The notes: a model not told the origin generated them from the letters alone. A stretch of DNA of 64,000 nucleotides from Mycobacterium angelicum (GCF_002086155.1 NZ_MVHE01000004.1:186001-250000), one strand, 5' to 3'; positions 53,475 to 63,448 are shown, numbered from the stretch's first letter. Numbers and translations are program-made.

Positions 53475-53727
53475 GGCGATCCAGGATACGAGTGTGCGTT
53501 TATGGCTCCGCCAGTGAATACCGGGCGGAGTTTTGCCGAAATTCCCGCCCACAGTTCACAGCGAATGTCGCGGCGAATGTCATAAGCGCACACTCGCGCC
53601 TGAGGCACCGTTCTGACCAGCGAACTCTGGCCCAACCAACAGGTTGGCCGAGGAGGCTGTTAGTGTTCCCCTACTGGACCTACTCTTAAGACGGATCCAA
53701 ACCCCCCTTTTTGGAACAGGAATAGAC
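53475..53727. other. Divergent promoter region of dapC and fadA
   Basis: 253 bp without a gene. It has a direct repeat GCGAATGTC at about 53561-53583, and a CCAACCAACAGGTTGG inverted repeat near 53631-53646. The fadA leader has a purine-rich segment ending GGAACAGGAATAGAC before the ATG. Confidence 0.45.
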
Positions 53728-54939
53728 ATGTCCGAAGAAGCCTTCATCTACGAGGCCATCCGCACGCCGCGCGGCAAGCAAAAGAACGGCTCGCTGCACG
53801 AAGTCAAGCCATTGAGCCTGGTCGTCGGCCTGATCGAGGAGCTGCGCAAGCGCAACCCCGACCTGGACGAGAACCTCATCAGCGACGTCATCCTGGGCTG
53901 CGTCTCACCGGTCGGTGACCAGGGCGGCGACATCGCCCGCGCCGCGGTGCTGGCCTCCGGCATGCCCGTCACCTCTGGCGGCGTGCAACTGAACCGGTTC
54001 TGCGCCTCTGGCCTGGAAGCCGTCAACACCGCCGCGCAGAAGGTGCGTTCCGGCTGGGACGACATGGTCCTGGCCGGCGGCGTCGAGTCCATGAGCCGCG
54101 TTCCGATGGGATCCGACGGCGGCGCCATGGGTCTGGACCCCGCCACCAACTACGACGTCATGTTCGTCCCCCAGGGCATCGGCGCCGACCTGATCGCCAC
54201 CATCGAGGGTTTCTCCCGTGACGACGTCGACAACTACGCGCTGCGCAGCCAGGAGAAGGCCGCCGAGGCATGGTCCGGCGGCTACTTCGCGAAGTCCGTG
54301 GTACCGGTCCGCGACCAGAACGGCCTGCTGATCCTCGACCACGACGAGCACATGCGGCCCGACACCACCAAGGAAGGCCTGGGCAAGCTGAAGCCGGCCT
54401 TCGAGGGGCTGGCCGCGATGGGCGGCTTCGACGACGTGGCGCTGCAGAAGTACCACTGGGTGGAGAAGATCAACCACGTGCACACCGGCGGTAACAGCTC
54501 CGGCATTGTCGACGGCGCCGCGCTGGTGATGATCGGTAACGAGGCAGCCGGCAAGTCGCAGGGCCTGACCCCGCGGGCGCGCATCGTGGCCACGGCCACC
54601 AGCGGTGCCGACCCGGTGATCATGCTGACCGGCCCGACCCCGGCCACCCGCAAGGTGCTCGACCGCGCCGGACTGACCGTCGACGACATCGACCTGTTCG
54701 AGCTCAACGAGGCCTTCGCTTCGGTGGTGCTGAAGTTCCAGAAGGACCTGAACATCCCGGACGAGAAGCTCAACGTCAACGGCGGCGCCATCGCGATGGG
54801 CCACCCGTTGGGCGCCACCGGCGCAATGATCCTGGGCACCATGGTCGACGAGCTGGAGCGCCGCAACGCCCAGCGCGCCTTGGTCACGTTGTGTATTGGC
54901 GGCGGCATGGGTGTCGCGACGATCATCGAGAGGGTTTAA
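53728..54939 (+). CDS. fadA: Acetyl-CoA acyltransferase (thiolase), beta-oxidation trifunctional complex beta subunit
   Basis: 403 residues. The nucleophilic Cys is in [11 protein letters not shown] (about residue 92), the His in [17 protein letters not shown], and the second Cys in LCIGGGMG. Length and place equal M. tuberculosis FadA (Rv0859). With FadB it forms the trifunctional enzyme that shortens acyl-CoAs by two carbons. FadB follows four bases after the stop. Confidence 0.96.
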   Translation: MSEEAFIYEAIRTPRGKQKNGSLHEVKPLSLVVGLIEELRKRNPDLDENLISDVILGCVSPVGDQGGDIARAAVLASGMPVTSGGVQLNRFCASGLEAVNTAAQKVRSGWDDMVLAGGVESMSRVPMGSDGGAMGLDPATNYDVMFVPQGIGADLIATIEGFSRDDVDNYALRSQEKAAEAWSGGYFAKSVVPVRDQNGLLILDHDEHMRPDTTKEGLGKLKPAFEGLAAMGGFDDVALQKYHWVEKINHVHTGGNSSGIVDGAALVMIGNEAAGKSQGLTPRARIVATATSGADPVIMLTGPTPATRKVLDRAGLTVDDIDLFELNEAFASVVLKFQKDLNIPDEKLNVNGGAIAMGHPLGATGAMILGTMVDELERRNAQRALVTLCIGGGMGVATIIERV

Positions 54940-54943
54940 GTAC

Positions 54944-57088
54944 ATGGCCGACAACACCATTCAGTGGGATAAGGATGCCGACGGTATCGTCACGCTGACT
55001 CTGGACGACCCGTCGGGGTCGGCCAACGTGATGAACGAGGCGTACATCGAATCCATGGGCAAGGCGGTGGATCGCCTTGTCGAGGAGAAGGATTCGATCA
55101 CCGGCGTGGTGATCACCAGCGCGAAGAAGACCTTCTTCGCCGGCGGTGATGTCAAGAGCATGATTCAGATCGGTCCCGAGAACGCCGGTGAGGCCTTCGA
55201 TCTGGTCGAGACCGTCAAGAAGCAGCTGCGCACCATCGAGACCCTGGGCAAGCCGGTAGTGGCGGCGCTCAACGGCGCCGCGCTCGGTGGCGGCCTGGAA
55301 ATCGCCCTGGCCTGCCATCACCGCATTGCTGCCGACGTGAAGGGATCGCAGTTCGGGTTCCCCGAGGCGACGCTGGGCCTGCTGCCCGGCGCCGGTGGCG
55401 TTACCCGAACGGTGCGGATGCTGGGTATCCAGAATGCGTTCGTCACGGTGCTGTCGCAGGGCACCCGGTTCAAGCCCGCCAAGGCCAAGGAACTCGGCCT
55501 GATTGACGAGGTGTTGCCGACGGTCGAGGAGCTGGTGCCGGCCGCCAAGGTGTGGATCAAGGCCAACCCGGACTCGCATGAACAGCCGTGGGACAAGAAG
55601 GGCTACAAGATGCCCGGCGGCACCCCGTCCTCGCCGGGACTGGCAAGCATCCTGCCGTCGTTCCCGTCGCTGCTGCGCAAGCAGATCAAGGGCGCGCCGA
55701 TGCCGGCACCGAAGGCCATCCTGTCCGCCGCGGTCGAGGGCGCGCAGGTCGACTTCGACACCGCCAGCCGCATCGAGAGCCGCTACTTCACCACGCTGGT
55801 CACCGGCCAGGTGTCGAAGAACATGATCCAGGCGTTCTTCTTCGACCTGCAGACCATCAACAACGGTGGGTCGAGGCCCGACGGCATCGAAAAGGTCGAG
55901 ATCAACAAGATCGGCGTACTCGGCGCCGGCATGATGGGCGCCGGCATCGCCTACGTCTCGGCCAAGGCCGGCTACGACGTGGTGCTCAAAGACGTCAGCA
56001 TCGAGGCGGCGCAGAAGGGCAAGGGTTACTCCGAGAAGCTCGAAGCCAAGGCACTCGAGCGCGGCCGCACCACCCAGGAGCGCAGCGACGCCCTGCTGGC
56101 GCGCATCACCCCGACGGCCGACCCGGCCGACCTCAAGGGTGTGGATTTCGTCATCGAGGCCGTCTTCGAGAACCAGGAACTCAAGCACAAGGTGTTCCAG
56201 GAGATCGAGGACATCGTCGAACCCAACGCGCTGTTGGGCTCGAACACCTCGACCCTGCCGATCACTGGTCTGGCGACTGGCGTCAAGCGGCAGGAGGATT
56301 TCGTCGGAATCCACTTCTTCTCGCCGGTCGACAAGATGCCACTGGTGGAAATCATCAAGGGCGAGAAGACCTCTGACGACGCGCTGGCCCGGGTGTTCGA
56401 CTACACCCTGGCCATCGGCAAGACCCCGATCGTGGTCAACGACAGCCGCGGCTTCTTCACCTCCCGTGTCATCGGCACCTTCGTCAACGAGGCGCTGGCG
56501 ATGCTCGGCGAGGGCGTGGAGCCGTCCAGCATCGAGCAGGCCGGTTCGCAGGCCGGTTACCCGGCGCCGCCGCTGCAGCTGTCCGACGAGCTCAACCTGG
56601 AGCTGATGCACAAGATCGCCACCGCCACCCGCAAGGGCGTCGAGGACGCCGGTGGCACCTACGAGCCGCACCCGGCAGAAGCGGTGGTGGAGAAGATGAT
56701 TGAGCTCGGCCGGTCCGGCCGTCTCAAGGGTGCCGGCTTCTACGAGTACGCCGACGGCAAGCGCTCCGGATTGTGGTCGGGCCTGCGCGACACGTTCAAG
56801 TCGGGGTCCTCGGAGCCGCCGCTGCAGGACATGATCGATCGGATGCTGTTCGCCGAGGCGCTGGAAACCCAGAAGTGCCTCGACGAAAACGTGTTGACGT
56901 CGACCGCTGACGCCAACATCGGCTCGATCATGGGAATCGGGTTCCCGCCGTGGACCGGTGGTAGCGCGCAGTACATCGTCGGATACGAAGGTCCGCTCGG
57001 TAGGGGCAAGGAAGCGTTCGTGGCCCGGGCCCGTGAGCTGGCCGCGAAGTACGGCGACCGCTTCCTGCCGCCGGACTCGTTGACCTAA
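54944..57088 (+). CDS. fadB: Multifunctional enoyl-CoA hydratase / 3-hydroxyacyl-CoA dehydrogenase
   Basis: 714 residues. The hydratase half has NGAALGGGLEIALACHHRIA and the catalytic Glu in FPEATLGLLPGAGGV. The dehydrogenase half starts at about residue 320 with GVLGAGMMGAGIAYVSAK (NAD) and HFFSPVDKMPLVEIIKG (catalytic His). It is the alpha subunit of the trifunctional complex with FadA, and corresponds to Rv0860. A strong intrinsic terminator follows 16 bp after its stop. Confidence 0.96.
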   Translation: MADNTIQWDKDADGIVTLTLDDPSGSANVMNEAYIESMGKAVDRLVEEKDSITGVVITSAKKTFFAGGDVKSMIQIGPENAGEAFDLVETVKKQLRTIETLGKPVVAALNGAALGGGLEIALACHHRIAADVKGSQFGFPEATLGLLPGAGGVTRTVRMLGIQNAFVTVLSQGTRFKPAKAKELGLIDEVLPTVEELVPAAKVWIKANPDSHEQPWDKKGYKMPGGTPSSPGLASILPSFPSLLRKQIKGAPMPAPKAILSAAVEGAQVDFDTASRIESRYFTTLVTGQVSKNMIQAFFFDLQTINNGGSRPDGIEKVEINKIGVLGAGMMGAGIAYVSAKAGYDVVLKDVSIEAAQKGKGYSEKLEAKALERGRTTQERSDALLARITPTADPADLKGVDFVIEAVFENQELKHKVFQEIEDIVEPNALLGSNTSTLPITGLATGVKRQEDFVGIHFFSPVDKMPLVEIIKGEKTSDDALARVFDYTLAIGKTPIVVNDSRGFFTSRVIGTFVNEALAMLGEGVEPSSIEQAGSQAGYPAPPLQLSDELNLELMHKIATATRKGVEDAGGTYEPHPAEAVVEKMIELGRSGRLKGAGFYEYADGKRSGLWSGLRDTFKSGSSEPPLQDMIDRMLFAEALETQKCLDENVLTSTADANIGSIMGIGFPPWTGGSAQYIVGYEGPLGRGKEAFVARARELAAKYGDRFLPPDSLT

Positions 57089-57103
57089 CAGCAAGCAACG
57101 CAG

Positions 57104-57138
57104 AAGCTCCCGCACGCATCGCCGTGTCGGGAGCTTTT
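57104..57138 (+). terminator. Intrinsic terminator after fadAB
   Basis: A nine-base-pair stem, AAGCTCCCG at 57104-57112 with CGGGAGCTT at 57128-57136, extended by an inner CAC/GTG pairing and ended by TTTT. It sits 16 bp after the fadB stop and 15 bp before the convergent monooxygenase stop. It is the clearest terminator in the window. Confidence 0.88.
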
Positions 57139-57152
57139 GCGTCCGGCCATGC

Positions 57153-58355
57153 TCAGACGGGTGAGTAATCCTGGTAGTGCATGGAGTCGTACAGGCGTGC
57201 GCCTTTGGTGTTCAGTTTCGCCACGGCCTTGGTGACTTTGGCGGGCAGCAGCGAGATGAGCTGTGCACCGCGAGTCAGCGCCCATACGCCCGCCGCGCTG
57301 CTGGGAACGATTGACTTGGCGGCCACCCGCGCGAAGGCGCGGCTGCGGGTCACCGGGTCACTCATCTGCTGCTCGTAGGCGGCGAAGGCCTGGGTGTAGT
57401 CCCCGCTCGCCTGCGCGAGTTCGCCGGCCAGTATGTAGGCGCCCAGCACCGCGATGCTGGTGCTGCCGCCGACGGCGGGTCCCGGACAGTACCCGGCGTC
57501 GCCGACCAGCGTGACCCGGCCGCGTGACCAACTGTCGAGTTGCAGCTGGGTGATCGAGTCGAAGTAGAACGAGGGTGTTCGGTTCAGCTCCTCGAGCCAG
57601 CCGTCCACCTGTGGGTGCATCCCGGTGAACGCTGTCCGCAGTAAGTCCTGCTGCCGCAGGACATCTCGATGGTGGTACTGCAGTTCACTGCGGCTACGGA
57701 ACAAGAACAGTGCGCGCGCGTCGGTCAGCGGTTGCGCGGTGTAGATGCCGGCCATGCGTCCGGCTCCCAAATGAATGACCATTTGTCCGCTGTGTGCAAG
57801 CGATTTCGGCACGGATATGACCGACAGGTAGCCGCCGAGGAACCGGCTGGTCGCGGCGTCCTCGCCGAAGACCAGCCGGCGAACGTTCGAATGCAAGCCG
57901 TCGGCGCCGATGACGACGTCGAAGGTGCGGACGGCCGCGTGCTCGAAAGTCACGTCGCCGCCGGGGGACATGGCGCTGATGGAGTCGCCGAAGATGTATT
58001 CGACGTCGCCTTTGCTTGCGTTGTAATAGATTTCGCTCAGGTCGTCACGCATGATCTCGACATGACGGTCTGAGGACGCGCCGTAGACCTTCGTGAGATC
58101 GACCTGAGCTGGCCGCGCGACTCCTTCGCGGTAAATAGTCAGTTCGGTTGTGCCGGTTGCCATTTCCGCTATCTGCGGCAGCACGCCCATCTTCTCCGAG
58201 ATTTCCACGGCCGGCCGGAACAGGTCGACGGCGTGGCCGCCGGTCTTTCGCAGTTGAGGCGCGCGTTCGACGACGGTGACGTCGAACCCGTACCGGGCGA
58301 GCCAGTACGCCGCAACCGGGCCGGCGATGCTGGCCCCTGAGATCAGAATCCGCAT
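57153..58355 (-). CDS. FAD-dependent monooxygenase (PHBH-type fold)
   Basis: 400 residues from an ATG. GASIAGPVAAYWLARYGFDVTVVE is the N-terminal FAD-binding fold, and GDAGYCPGPAVGGSTSIAV the GD motif for the flavin. GADGLHSNVRRL supports the aromatic-hydroxylase/oxidoreductase family. The C-terminal 45 residues are basic. The substrate may be an aromatic or polyketide. It is divergent from a TetR gene with two matching operators, so it is inducible. Confidence 0.9.
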   Translation of the reverse strand: MRILISGASIAGPVAAYWLARYGFDVTVVERAPQLRKTGGHAVDLFRPAVEISEKMGVLPQIAEMATGTTELTIYREGVARPAQVDLTKVYGASSDRHVEIMRDDLSEIYYNASKGDVEYIFGDSISAMSPGGDVTFEHAAVRTFDVVIGADGLHSNVRRLVFGEDAATSRFLGGYLSVISVPKSLAHSGQMVIHLGAGRMAGIYTAQPLTDARALFLFRSRSELQYHHRDVLRQQDLLRTAFTGMHPQVDGWLEELNRTPSFYFDSITQLQLDSWSRGRVTLVGDAGYCPGPAVGGSTSIAVLGAYILAGELAQASGDYTQAFAAYEQQMSDPVTRSRAFARVAAKSIVPSSAAGVWALTRGAQLISLLPAKVTKAVAKLNTKGARLYDSMHYQDYSPV

Positions 58356-58371
58356 GGCGACCTCCTACTTA

Positions 58372-58387
58372 CTTAACGTTCGGTAAG
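58372..58387. promoter_or_regulatory. TetR operator A (CTTAACGTTCGGTAAG)
   Basis: Similar to the site at 58401 in 13 of 16 positions; imperfect inverted repeat. It lies 16 bp upstream of the monooxygenase start codon. Confidence 0.65.
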
Positions 58388-58400
58388 CCTAGCACGGCCA

Positions 58401-58416
58401 CTTACTGATCGGTAAG
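58401..58416. promoter_or_regulatory. TetR operator B (CTTACTGATCGGTAAG)
   Basis: Nearly perfect 16-bp palindrome (CTTACYGATCRGTAAG) between the monooxygenase and TetR genes, 18 bp before the TetR GTG. Centres of sites A and B are 29 bp apart. Confidence 0.75.
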
Positions 58417-58434
58417 TCGGTTAAGCTGATTTGC

Positions 58435-58971
58435 GTGACCAGGCCCCGGTCGGATACCCGGCAGCGCATTCAGGAGGTCGCTCGCGACCTGTTCGTGCGC
58501 CAGGGCGTGCAGCGCACCAGCCTGCAGGACATCGCCGACGAACTCGGGATCACCAAACCCGCCTTGTACTACCACTTCACCTCACGCGAAGACCTGGTGC
58601 GCAGCATCGTCGTGCCGCTGATCGAAGAGGGTGAGCGGTTCGTCGCCGATTCGGAGCGCGTTGGTGTCGTCGATGCTCGGCAGTTGCTGCAGGGCTACTT
58701 CGATTTCTTTTACCGGCACCGGCAGGACCTGATGCTGGTGTTGGCCGAATGGACGACGCTGGCCGACCTCGGCCTCATCGACACGGTGCTGGCCTGGCAC
58801 AAGCGGCTGGGCAAGGTGATATTCGGGCCGAAGCCGACGCTCGCGCAAGCCACCCGCGCGGTGGTCGCCTTGGGCGGCTTGCAGGACTGCTGCATCCAGT
58901 TTTACGACATCTCGCACGAGGAGTTGCGCGCACACTCGGTCGATGCCGCGCTTGGTGCGCTGGGTGTGTGA
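58435..58971 (+). CDS. TetR-family transcriptional regulator
   Basis: 178 residues from a GTG. HTH: RQRIQEVARDLFVRQGVQRTSLQDIADELGITKPALYYHFTSREDLV. The C-terminal part is helical. It probably autoregulates and controls the divergent monooxygenase through the paired palindromes. Three GGCCAAAGTC repeats lie after its stop. Confidence 0.92.
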   Translation: MTRPRSDTRQRIQEVARDLFVRQGVQRTSLQDIADELGITKPALYYHFTSREDLVRSIVVPLIEEGERFVADSERVGVVDARQLLQGYFDFFYRHRQDLMLVLAEWTTLADLGLIDTVLAWHKRLGKVIFGPKPTLAQATRAVVALGGLQDCCIQFYDISHEELRAHSVDAALGALGV

Positions 58972-58988
58972 CAGCCTTGGACGTTGGC

Positions 58989-59018
58989 GGCCAAAGTCGG
59001 CCAAAGTCGGCCAAAGTC
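58989..59018. repeat. Three tandem copies of GGCCAAAGTC
   Basis: Perfect 10-bp unit repeated three times between two convergent genes. It is short but may be variable in copy number. Confidence 0.8.
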
Positions 59019-59045
59019 ATTGTGGCGCTAGGCCGTTGCGGCGGC

Positions 59046-59393
59046 CTAGTCGGCGAATTCGCAGAACGCGTCGTACGCACGCGCGCCGTAGATGGTGGCC
59101 GGACCGCCGTGCATGAGAATGCTGACGCCGATCGCCTCGGCGGCTTCTTCCTTGGAGGCCCCGGCGCGTGCGGCGCCCTGGGCGTGTGATGCGATACAAC
59201 CGTCACATCCGGCGACGACGCCGATGGCCAGCGCGATGAGCTCCTTGAATTTCTTATCCAACGCGCCTGAGGTCAGCGCGCCGTTGCTCATCTCCGCAAA
59301 TCCCCGGTACACGTCCGGGATCATCTGGCGCAAGGCGCGATGCTGCGGATTGAGGTCGTTGAGGACGTCGTGGTAGTGGCTGTTGTCGGTCAT
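59046..59393 (-). CDS. AhpD-like carboxymuconolactone decarboxylase-family protein
   Basis: 115 residues. The redox centre CDGCIASHAQGAARAG (C-x2-C-x3-H) is that of AhpD-like peroxidase components. It has normal length for the small family. It is divergent from the DUF302 gene; two TACCC-N4-GGGTA boxes lie in the gap, so expression is probably under a CsoR/RicR-type sensor. Confidence 0.9.
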   Translation of the reverse strand: MTDNSHYHDVLNDLNPQHRALRQMIPDVYRGFAEMSNGALTSGALDKKFKELIALAIGVVAGCDGCIASHAQGAARAGASKEEAAEAIGVSILMHGGPATIYGARAYDAFCEFAD

Positions 59394-59408
59394 GCCCTAT
59401 ACAATACA

Positions 59409-59426
59409 AATACCCGCCGGGGTATT
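59409..59426. promoter_or_regulatory. Metal-sensor-type box AATACCC-GCCG-GGGTATT
   Basis: Perfect inverted repeat of seven-base arms around GCCG, 16 bp upstream of the AhpD-like gene. It resembles boxes of CsoR/RicR copper repressors (TACCC-N-GGGTA). Next to it lies another 18-bp palindrome, ATTCCACC-GG-GGTGGAAT, at 59424-59441. Confidence 0.72.
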
Positions 59427-59478
59427 CCACCGGGGTGGAATGAGTTGCCGGACGGGAGCGCGGGCGCCACACCGCACA

Positions 59479-59492
59479 TACCCGCGGGGGTA
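59479..59492. promoter_or_regulatory. Metal-sensor-type box TACCC-GCGG-GGGTA
   Basis: Second box, 39 bp upstream of the DUF302 gene start, same arms and spacing as the box at 59411. Confidence 0.7.
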
Positions 59493-59530
59493 CTGTGGGG
59501 AAGGGCTGATACGAGGAGGAAGGAGTACCG

Positions 59531-59932
59531 ATGACCTCGGGTCTGAGTACCAAACTGAACACCACCTTCGAGGAAGCGGTCGAACGGACCACTCAAGCCC
59601 TGGCAGATCAGGGTTTCGGCGTGCTCACCACGATCGACGTCAAGGCCACGCTCAAGAAGAAGCTTGGCCACGACATGGAGGACTATCTGATCCTCGGTGC
59701 CTGCAATCCCACGTTGGCGCATCGCGCACTGGAAATCGACCGTCAGCTCGGTCAATTGTTGCCGTGCAACGTCGTGGTGCGAACCGACCCGGACGGTCCC
59801 GGAGACACGGTGCTGGTCGAGGCGATGGATCCGCAAATCATGGTCAAGGTCGCCGGTGAGGCAGAGGCGCTGCAGGCAGTCGCCGATGAGGCCGCTGCCA
59901 AACTGCATGCTGCGGTCAGTGCGCTCGGTTAG
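59531..59932 (+). CDS. DUF302 protein
   Basis: 133 residues from an ATG with GAGGAAGGAG upstream. DUF302 features: EAVERTTQALADQGFGVLTTIDVKATLKKKLG, YLILGACNPTLAHRAL and LLPCNVVV. The two Cys are the ones usual for the family. DUF302 genes are often placed next to metal or sulfur sensors. The box upstream fits that. Function is unknown. Confidence 0.9.
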   Translation: MTSGLSTKLNTTFEEAVERTTQALADQGFGVLTTIDVKATLKKKLGHDMEDYLILGACNPTLAHRALEIDRQLGQLLPCNVVVRTDPDGPGDTVLVEAMDPQIMVKVAGEAEALQAVADEAAAKLHAAVSALG

Positions 59933-60018
59933 GGATGCGGCGTAACGGGCGTCGTCGTCGGCGACGTGCTCGGCCTCATCATTCCGCCCGGCCCCATCAT
60001 TCCGCCCGGGACCATCAT
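59929..60018 (-). CDS. Candidate Met-rich micro-ORF (29 residues)
   Basis: On the minus strand an ATG ATG pair opens a frame of 29 codons that begins MMVPGGMMGPGGMM and ends in a Thr/Pro-rich tail. The three Met pairs at regular six-residue steps resemble copper-binding Met motifs. A related box (60041-60055) lies upstream. The Shine-Dalgarno signal is weak (AAGG touches the first ATG) and the DNA repeat GCCCGG...CATCATTCC could give the pattern by chance. Confidence 0.3.
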   Translation of the reverse strand: MMVPGGMMGPGGMMRPSTSPTTTPVTPHP

Positions 60019-60040
60019 CCTTGAAATCGTTCCGCACGCA

Positions 60041-60055
60041 TACCCCCGGGTGGTA
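60041..60055. promoter_or_regulatory. Degenerate metal-sensor-type box TACCC-CCGGG-TGGTA
   Basis: Resembles the TACCC-N4-GGGTA boxes with one arm mismatch and a five-base spacer. It lies between the mmpL 3' end and the Met-rich frame. Confidence 0.35.
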
Positions 60056-60068
60056 GGGACTAATGACC

Positions 60069-63020
60069 CTAATGAACGGTCTGCCGCTCGCGCAGCTCCG
60101 GTTGGCTGCCACTCGGTTCTGCCTTCGGTTTGGCGGGTACGGCCTCGACAGCCTCGCCCAGCAGTAACGAGCGCACCAGGCGGCGCGGGCCGAAGGGCCG
60201 CAACATGTAACTGGCGGGCCGTGGCCGCACCCGCTGCGGCCACCAGAACCAGCGCCCCAGCAATGCGGCAATCGATGGCGTCATCAGCGAGCGCACCACC
60301 AGAGTGTCGAACAGCAGGCCCAAGCCGATCGTGGTGCCGGCCTGGCCTATCGAGCGAAGGTCACTGGCGGCCATGGACATCATGGTGAAGGCGAATACCA
60401 GGCCCGCCGCGGTGACGACACCGCCCGTCCCGCCCATCGAGCGGATAGTGCCGGTGTTCAGCCCGGCGCCCATCTCCTCCTGGAACCGCGACACCAGCAG
60501 CAGGTTGTAGTCGGACCCGACCGCCAGCAGAATGATCAACCCGAAGACGGGTGCTATCCAGTTCAACTCCAAACCCAGCATGTGTTGCCAGACAAGCACT
60601 GACAGGCCAAAGGCCGCGCCCAGCGACAACAGCACCGTGCCTACGATCACCAGCGAAGCGACCAGGGCGCGAGTAATGATCAGCATCACCACGAATATCA
60701 GCGTCATCGCCGCTATTCCCACGATCAGCAGATCGTATTTCGAGCCGGTCTGTATGTCGTTGTAGACCGCGGCCGTGCCGGTGAGATAGAACTTGGCGTT
60801 TGCCAGGGGAGTGCCCTTCACGGCTTGGTGGGCGGCGTTGAGCGCCGGCTTGACCGCGGCGATTCCCGCCGGGGTTGCCGGGTCGGCGTCGTGGGTGATG
60901 ATGAACCGCGCCGCCTTACCGTCGGAGGACAGGAAGAGTTTCAGGCCGCGCTGAAAATCGGGATTATCGAACGCTTCTGGGGGCAGGTAGAAGTAGTCGT
61001 CGGCCTTTGATGAGTCGAACGCCTGGCCCATTGCGCTTGCGGTGTCGGTCATCCGGGACATTTGGGTGACCAGTCCCGAGAAGCTGCTGTGTAGCGTCAG
61101 CAGGGTCCCCTGCATCGACTTTGCGACGGTGATTATCGGCGGGAATTCGGCCAGCATCTGCGGCAGCAACTCGTCGATTCTGTTCACGTCCTCGAGTAGC
61201 GTGCTCATGTCCTGGCTGAACTTGTCCACGCCGTCGAGCGCTTCGAACACCGACTTCGCCGCCCAGCAGGCGGGGATGTTGAAGCAGTGTTGTTCCCAAT
61301 ACAGGTAGCTGCGGAACGGCCGGGCGAAATCGTCGAAATCCGCCAGGTGGTCGCGCATTTCGTCCAGCGTGGACTGCATTTCGCCCATGTCGCCGACCAT
61401 GCGATGGGTTGTGTTGCTCATCTGGCCGAGCAGCGCCTGCATGTGTTCCATCGAGCCGATCATGGCGCCGAGATCGTCGCTCATCGTGAGCATGTCGGCC
61501 ATTCGGTCCTTCATGAACTGCAGGTTCTGCTGGATGGGAAGCGCTTGCATGCTGACCTGAAACGGGATCGAGCTGTGTTCGATCGGCCCACCCAGGGGCC
61601 GGGTGATGCTCTGGACACTCGCGATCCCCGGTGTGCGGAAGATGTCTTTGGCGATCCGGTCCAGAATGATCATGTCGCTGGAATTGCGCATGTCGTGGTC
61701 GCCCTCGACCATGAGGATGTCGGGATTGAGTCTGGCCGCGCTGAAATGCTTTTCCGCCGCGGCATATCCGACGTTCGACGGCAGATTCGACGGGATGTAG
61801 AAGCGGTCGTTGTAGCTGATCTTCATGGTGGGCACAACGAGCAAGCCGAGCAGGGCGATGAGCAATGACGTCACAAAGACCGGACCGGGCCAGCGGACGG
61901 CGGCCGTGCCGATCCGCCGCCAACCCCGCGTCTTGATCATCCGTTTCGGATCCAGCAAACTGAACCGGCTGGCCACGGCGACCACAGCCGGCGCCACCGT
62001 CAGCGCGCCGGCGATCACGATGAGAAGCCCCAGCGCAGAAGGGATGCCCAGGGCTTTGAAATACGACAATCGCGCGAAGTGCAGACAGAACGATGCCCCC
62101 GCGATCGTCAACCCCGAACCCAGGATGACGTGATAAGTCCCGCGAAACATGGTGTACCAGGCCGTTTCTCGGTCTTCACCGGCCTGGCGCGCCTCTTGAT
62201 AGCGTCCGATGAGAAATATCGCGTAATCCGTTCCGGCCGCAATGGCCAGGGATGACAGCATCGCGACGACGAACGTCGAGAATCCCAGTAGGTCGTAGTT
62301 GCCGAGAATCGCGACAACCCCTCTGGCCGTGAGCATCTCGAGGAAGACCATGAACAGAACGAGCAGCACCGTGCTGACGGAGCGATAGACGATCGCAAGC
62401 ATGATCATGATGACCACGCCCGTCACGCCCATCATTTTGAACATGCTCTTGTCAGCGGCCTCGGTCATGTCCGTGGTCAGTGCTGCCGGGCCGGTGACGT
62501 ATGCCTTTATTCCGCGGGGTGGGTGTGACTCGTCGACGATCTTGCGAACGGCATCGACGGACTGGTTGCCCAGCGTGCTGCCCTGATCGCCCGCCACGTT
62601 GAGCTGAACGTATGCGGCTTTGCCGTCCCCGCTCTGCGATCCGGCGGCGGTGATGCGGTCGCCCCACAGATTCTGCACGTGCTGTACGTGCTTGGTGTCG
62701 GCCTCGAGCTTGCGCACCAAGCCGTCGTAATAGGTGTGTGCGTCGGCGCCGAGTTCCTTATCGCCTTCCAGGACGACCATGACCATGCTGTCGGAATCGG
62801 ATTCCTGGAACTTCGCGCCGATGTGCTTGGCGGCGATCATCGCCGGCGCATCTTGCGGCGACATGGTGACGGCGTGTGATCTCGCGACGAATTCGATCCA
62901 CGGCACCAGCACGTTCACGGCGATCGTTAAAACCAGCCAGGCCAGGATGATTGGCACGGCCAGCGTCCTGACCATCCGCATGAACAGCGGCCGGCTGTCG
63001 TTGTCCCCGTTGGCGTTCAT
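60069..63020 (-). CDS. MmpL family RND transporter
   Basis: 983 residues from an ATG that overlaps the mmpS stop (ATGA); the frame is open upstream without homology. About 11-12 helices. The proton-relay motifs [16 protein letters not shown] (first half) and [15 protein letters not shown] (second half) are those of MmpL proteins. It should export a lipid or siderophore-like product with its MmpS partner. Size is close to MmpL4/MmpL5. I cannot assign the substrate. Confidence 0.94.
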   Translation of the reverse strand: MNANGDNDSRPLFMRMVRTLAVPIILAWLVLTIAVNVLVPWIEFVARSHAVTMSPQDAPAMIAAKHIGAKFQESDSDSMVMVVLEGDKELGADAHTYYDGLVRKLEADTKHVQHVQNLWGDRITAAGSQSGDGKAAYVQLNVAGDQGSTLGNQSVDAVRKIVDESHPPRGIKAYVTGPAALTTDMTEAADKSMFKMMGVTGVVIMIMLAIVYRSVSTVLLVLFMVFLEMLTARGVVAILGNYDLLGFSTFVVAMLSSLAIAAGTDYAIFLIGRYQEARQAGEDRETAWYTMFRGTYHVILGSGLTIAGASFCLHFARLSYFKALGIPSALGLLIVIAGALTVAPAVVAVASRFSLLDPKRMIKTRGWRRIGTAAVRWPGPVFVTSLLIALLGLLVVPTMKISYNDRFYIPSNLPSNVGYAAAEKHFSAARLNPDILMVEGDHDMRNSSDMIILDRIAKDIFRTPGIASVQSITRPLGGPIEHSSIPFQVSMQALPIQQNLQFMKDRMADMLTMSDDLGAMIGSMEHMQALLGQMSNTTHRMVGDMGEMQSTLDEMRDHLADFDDFARPFRSYLYWEQHCFNIPACWAAKSVFEALDGVDKFSQDMSTLLEDVNRIDELLPQMLAEFPPIITVAKSMQGTLLTLHSSFSGLVTQMSRMTDTASAMGQAFDSSKADDYFYLPPEAFDNPDFQRGLKLFLSSDGKAARFIITHDADPATPAGIAAVKPALNAAHQAVKGTPLANAKFYLTGTAAVYNDIQTGSKYDLLIVGIAAMTLIFVVMLIITRALVASLVIVGTVLLSLGAAFGLSVLVWQHMLGLELNWIAPVFGLIILLAVGSDYNLLLVSRFQEEMGAGLNTGTIRSMGGTGGVVTAAGLVFAFTMMSMAASDLRSIGQAGTTIGLGLLFDTLVVRSLMTPSIAALLGRWFWWPQRVRPRPASYMLRPFGPRRLVRSLLLGEAVEAVPAKPKAEPSGSQPELRERQTVH

Positions 63021-63448
63021 GCGGCCTTCACCAAGCAGAAGGTCTGGGCGTGATGTCCGGTGGTGGATTGCTCGTCGCGGACATCGCCGTTGACGATGAT
63101 GCGACATCCGATGGTGTCGCTATTGCCCTGAGCCACCACATTGGCGATCACCGCCGGAATCGTCGTCGTGATGGTGTACGTCCACGGCAGGGCGGTGAAG
63201 TTCGCCCGTTCGGGCTCTGCATTCTTGTTCAGATAGCTGACGCTTCCCATGGTTGCGGTGGGCCCGAAAACCTCGTAGGTCACCTGCTTGGGATTGAACG
63301 GCACGATGGACTCGACGGTGCTGCCGCCCGATGAGAACATCGCGTCGGAGCCGAAGACACCGCGCAGGCGTACGACGGCAGTGGCGCCGGCGGCGACCGC
63401 CACGATCACAATCAACGGCACCCAAGCCCGCTTGAGAAAAGTGGACAT
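63017..63448 (-). CDS. MmpS family membrane protein
   Basis: 143 residues from an ATG with GAGGAA upstream. One membrane helix ([18 protein letters not shown]), then the MmpS domain with [28 protein letters not shown] and [30 protein letters not shown]. Partner of the MmpL. A metal-sensor-type box lies 205 bp upstream and a large hairpin sits between. Confidence 0.93.
   Translation of the reverse strand: MSTFLKRAWVPLIVIVAVAAGATAVVRLRGVFGSDAMFSSGGSTVESIVPFNPKQVTYEVFGPTATMGSVSYLNKNAEPERANFTALPWTYTITTTIPAVIANVVAQGNSDTIGCRIIVNGDVRDEQSTTGHHAQTFCLVKAA

Noticed and set aside
54923..57115. A 730-codon open frame on the minus strand opposite fadB
   Set aside because: It is a high-GC shadow of fadB with no recognisable motif; the plus-strand frame has full catalytic motifs.
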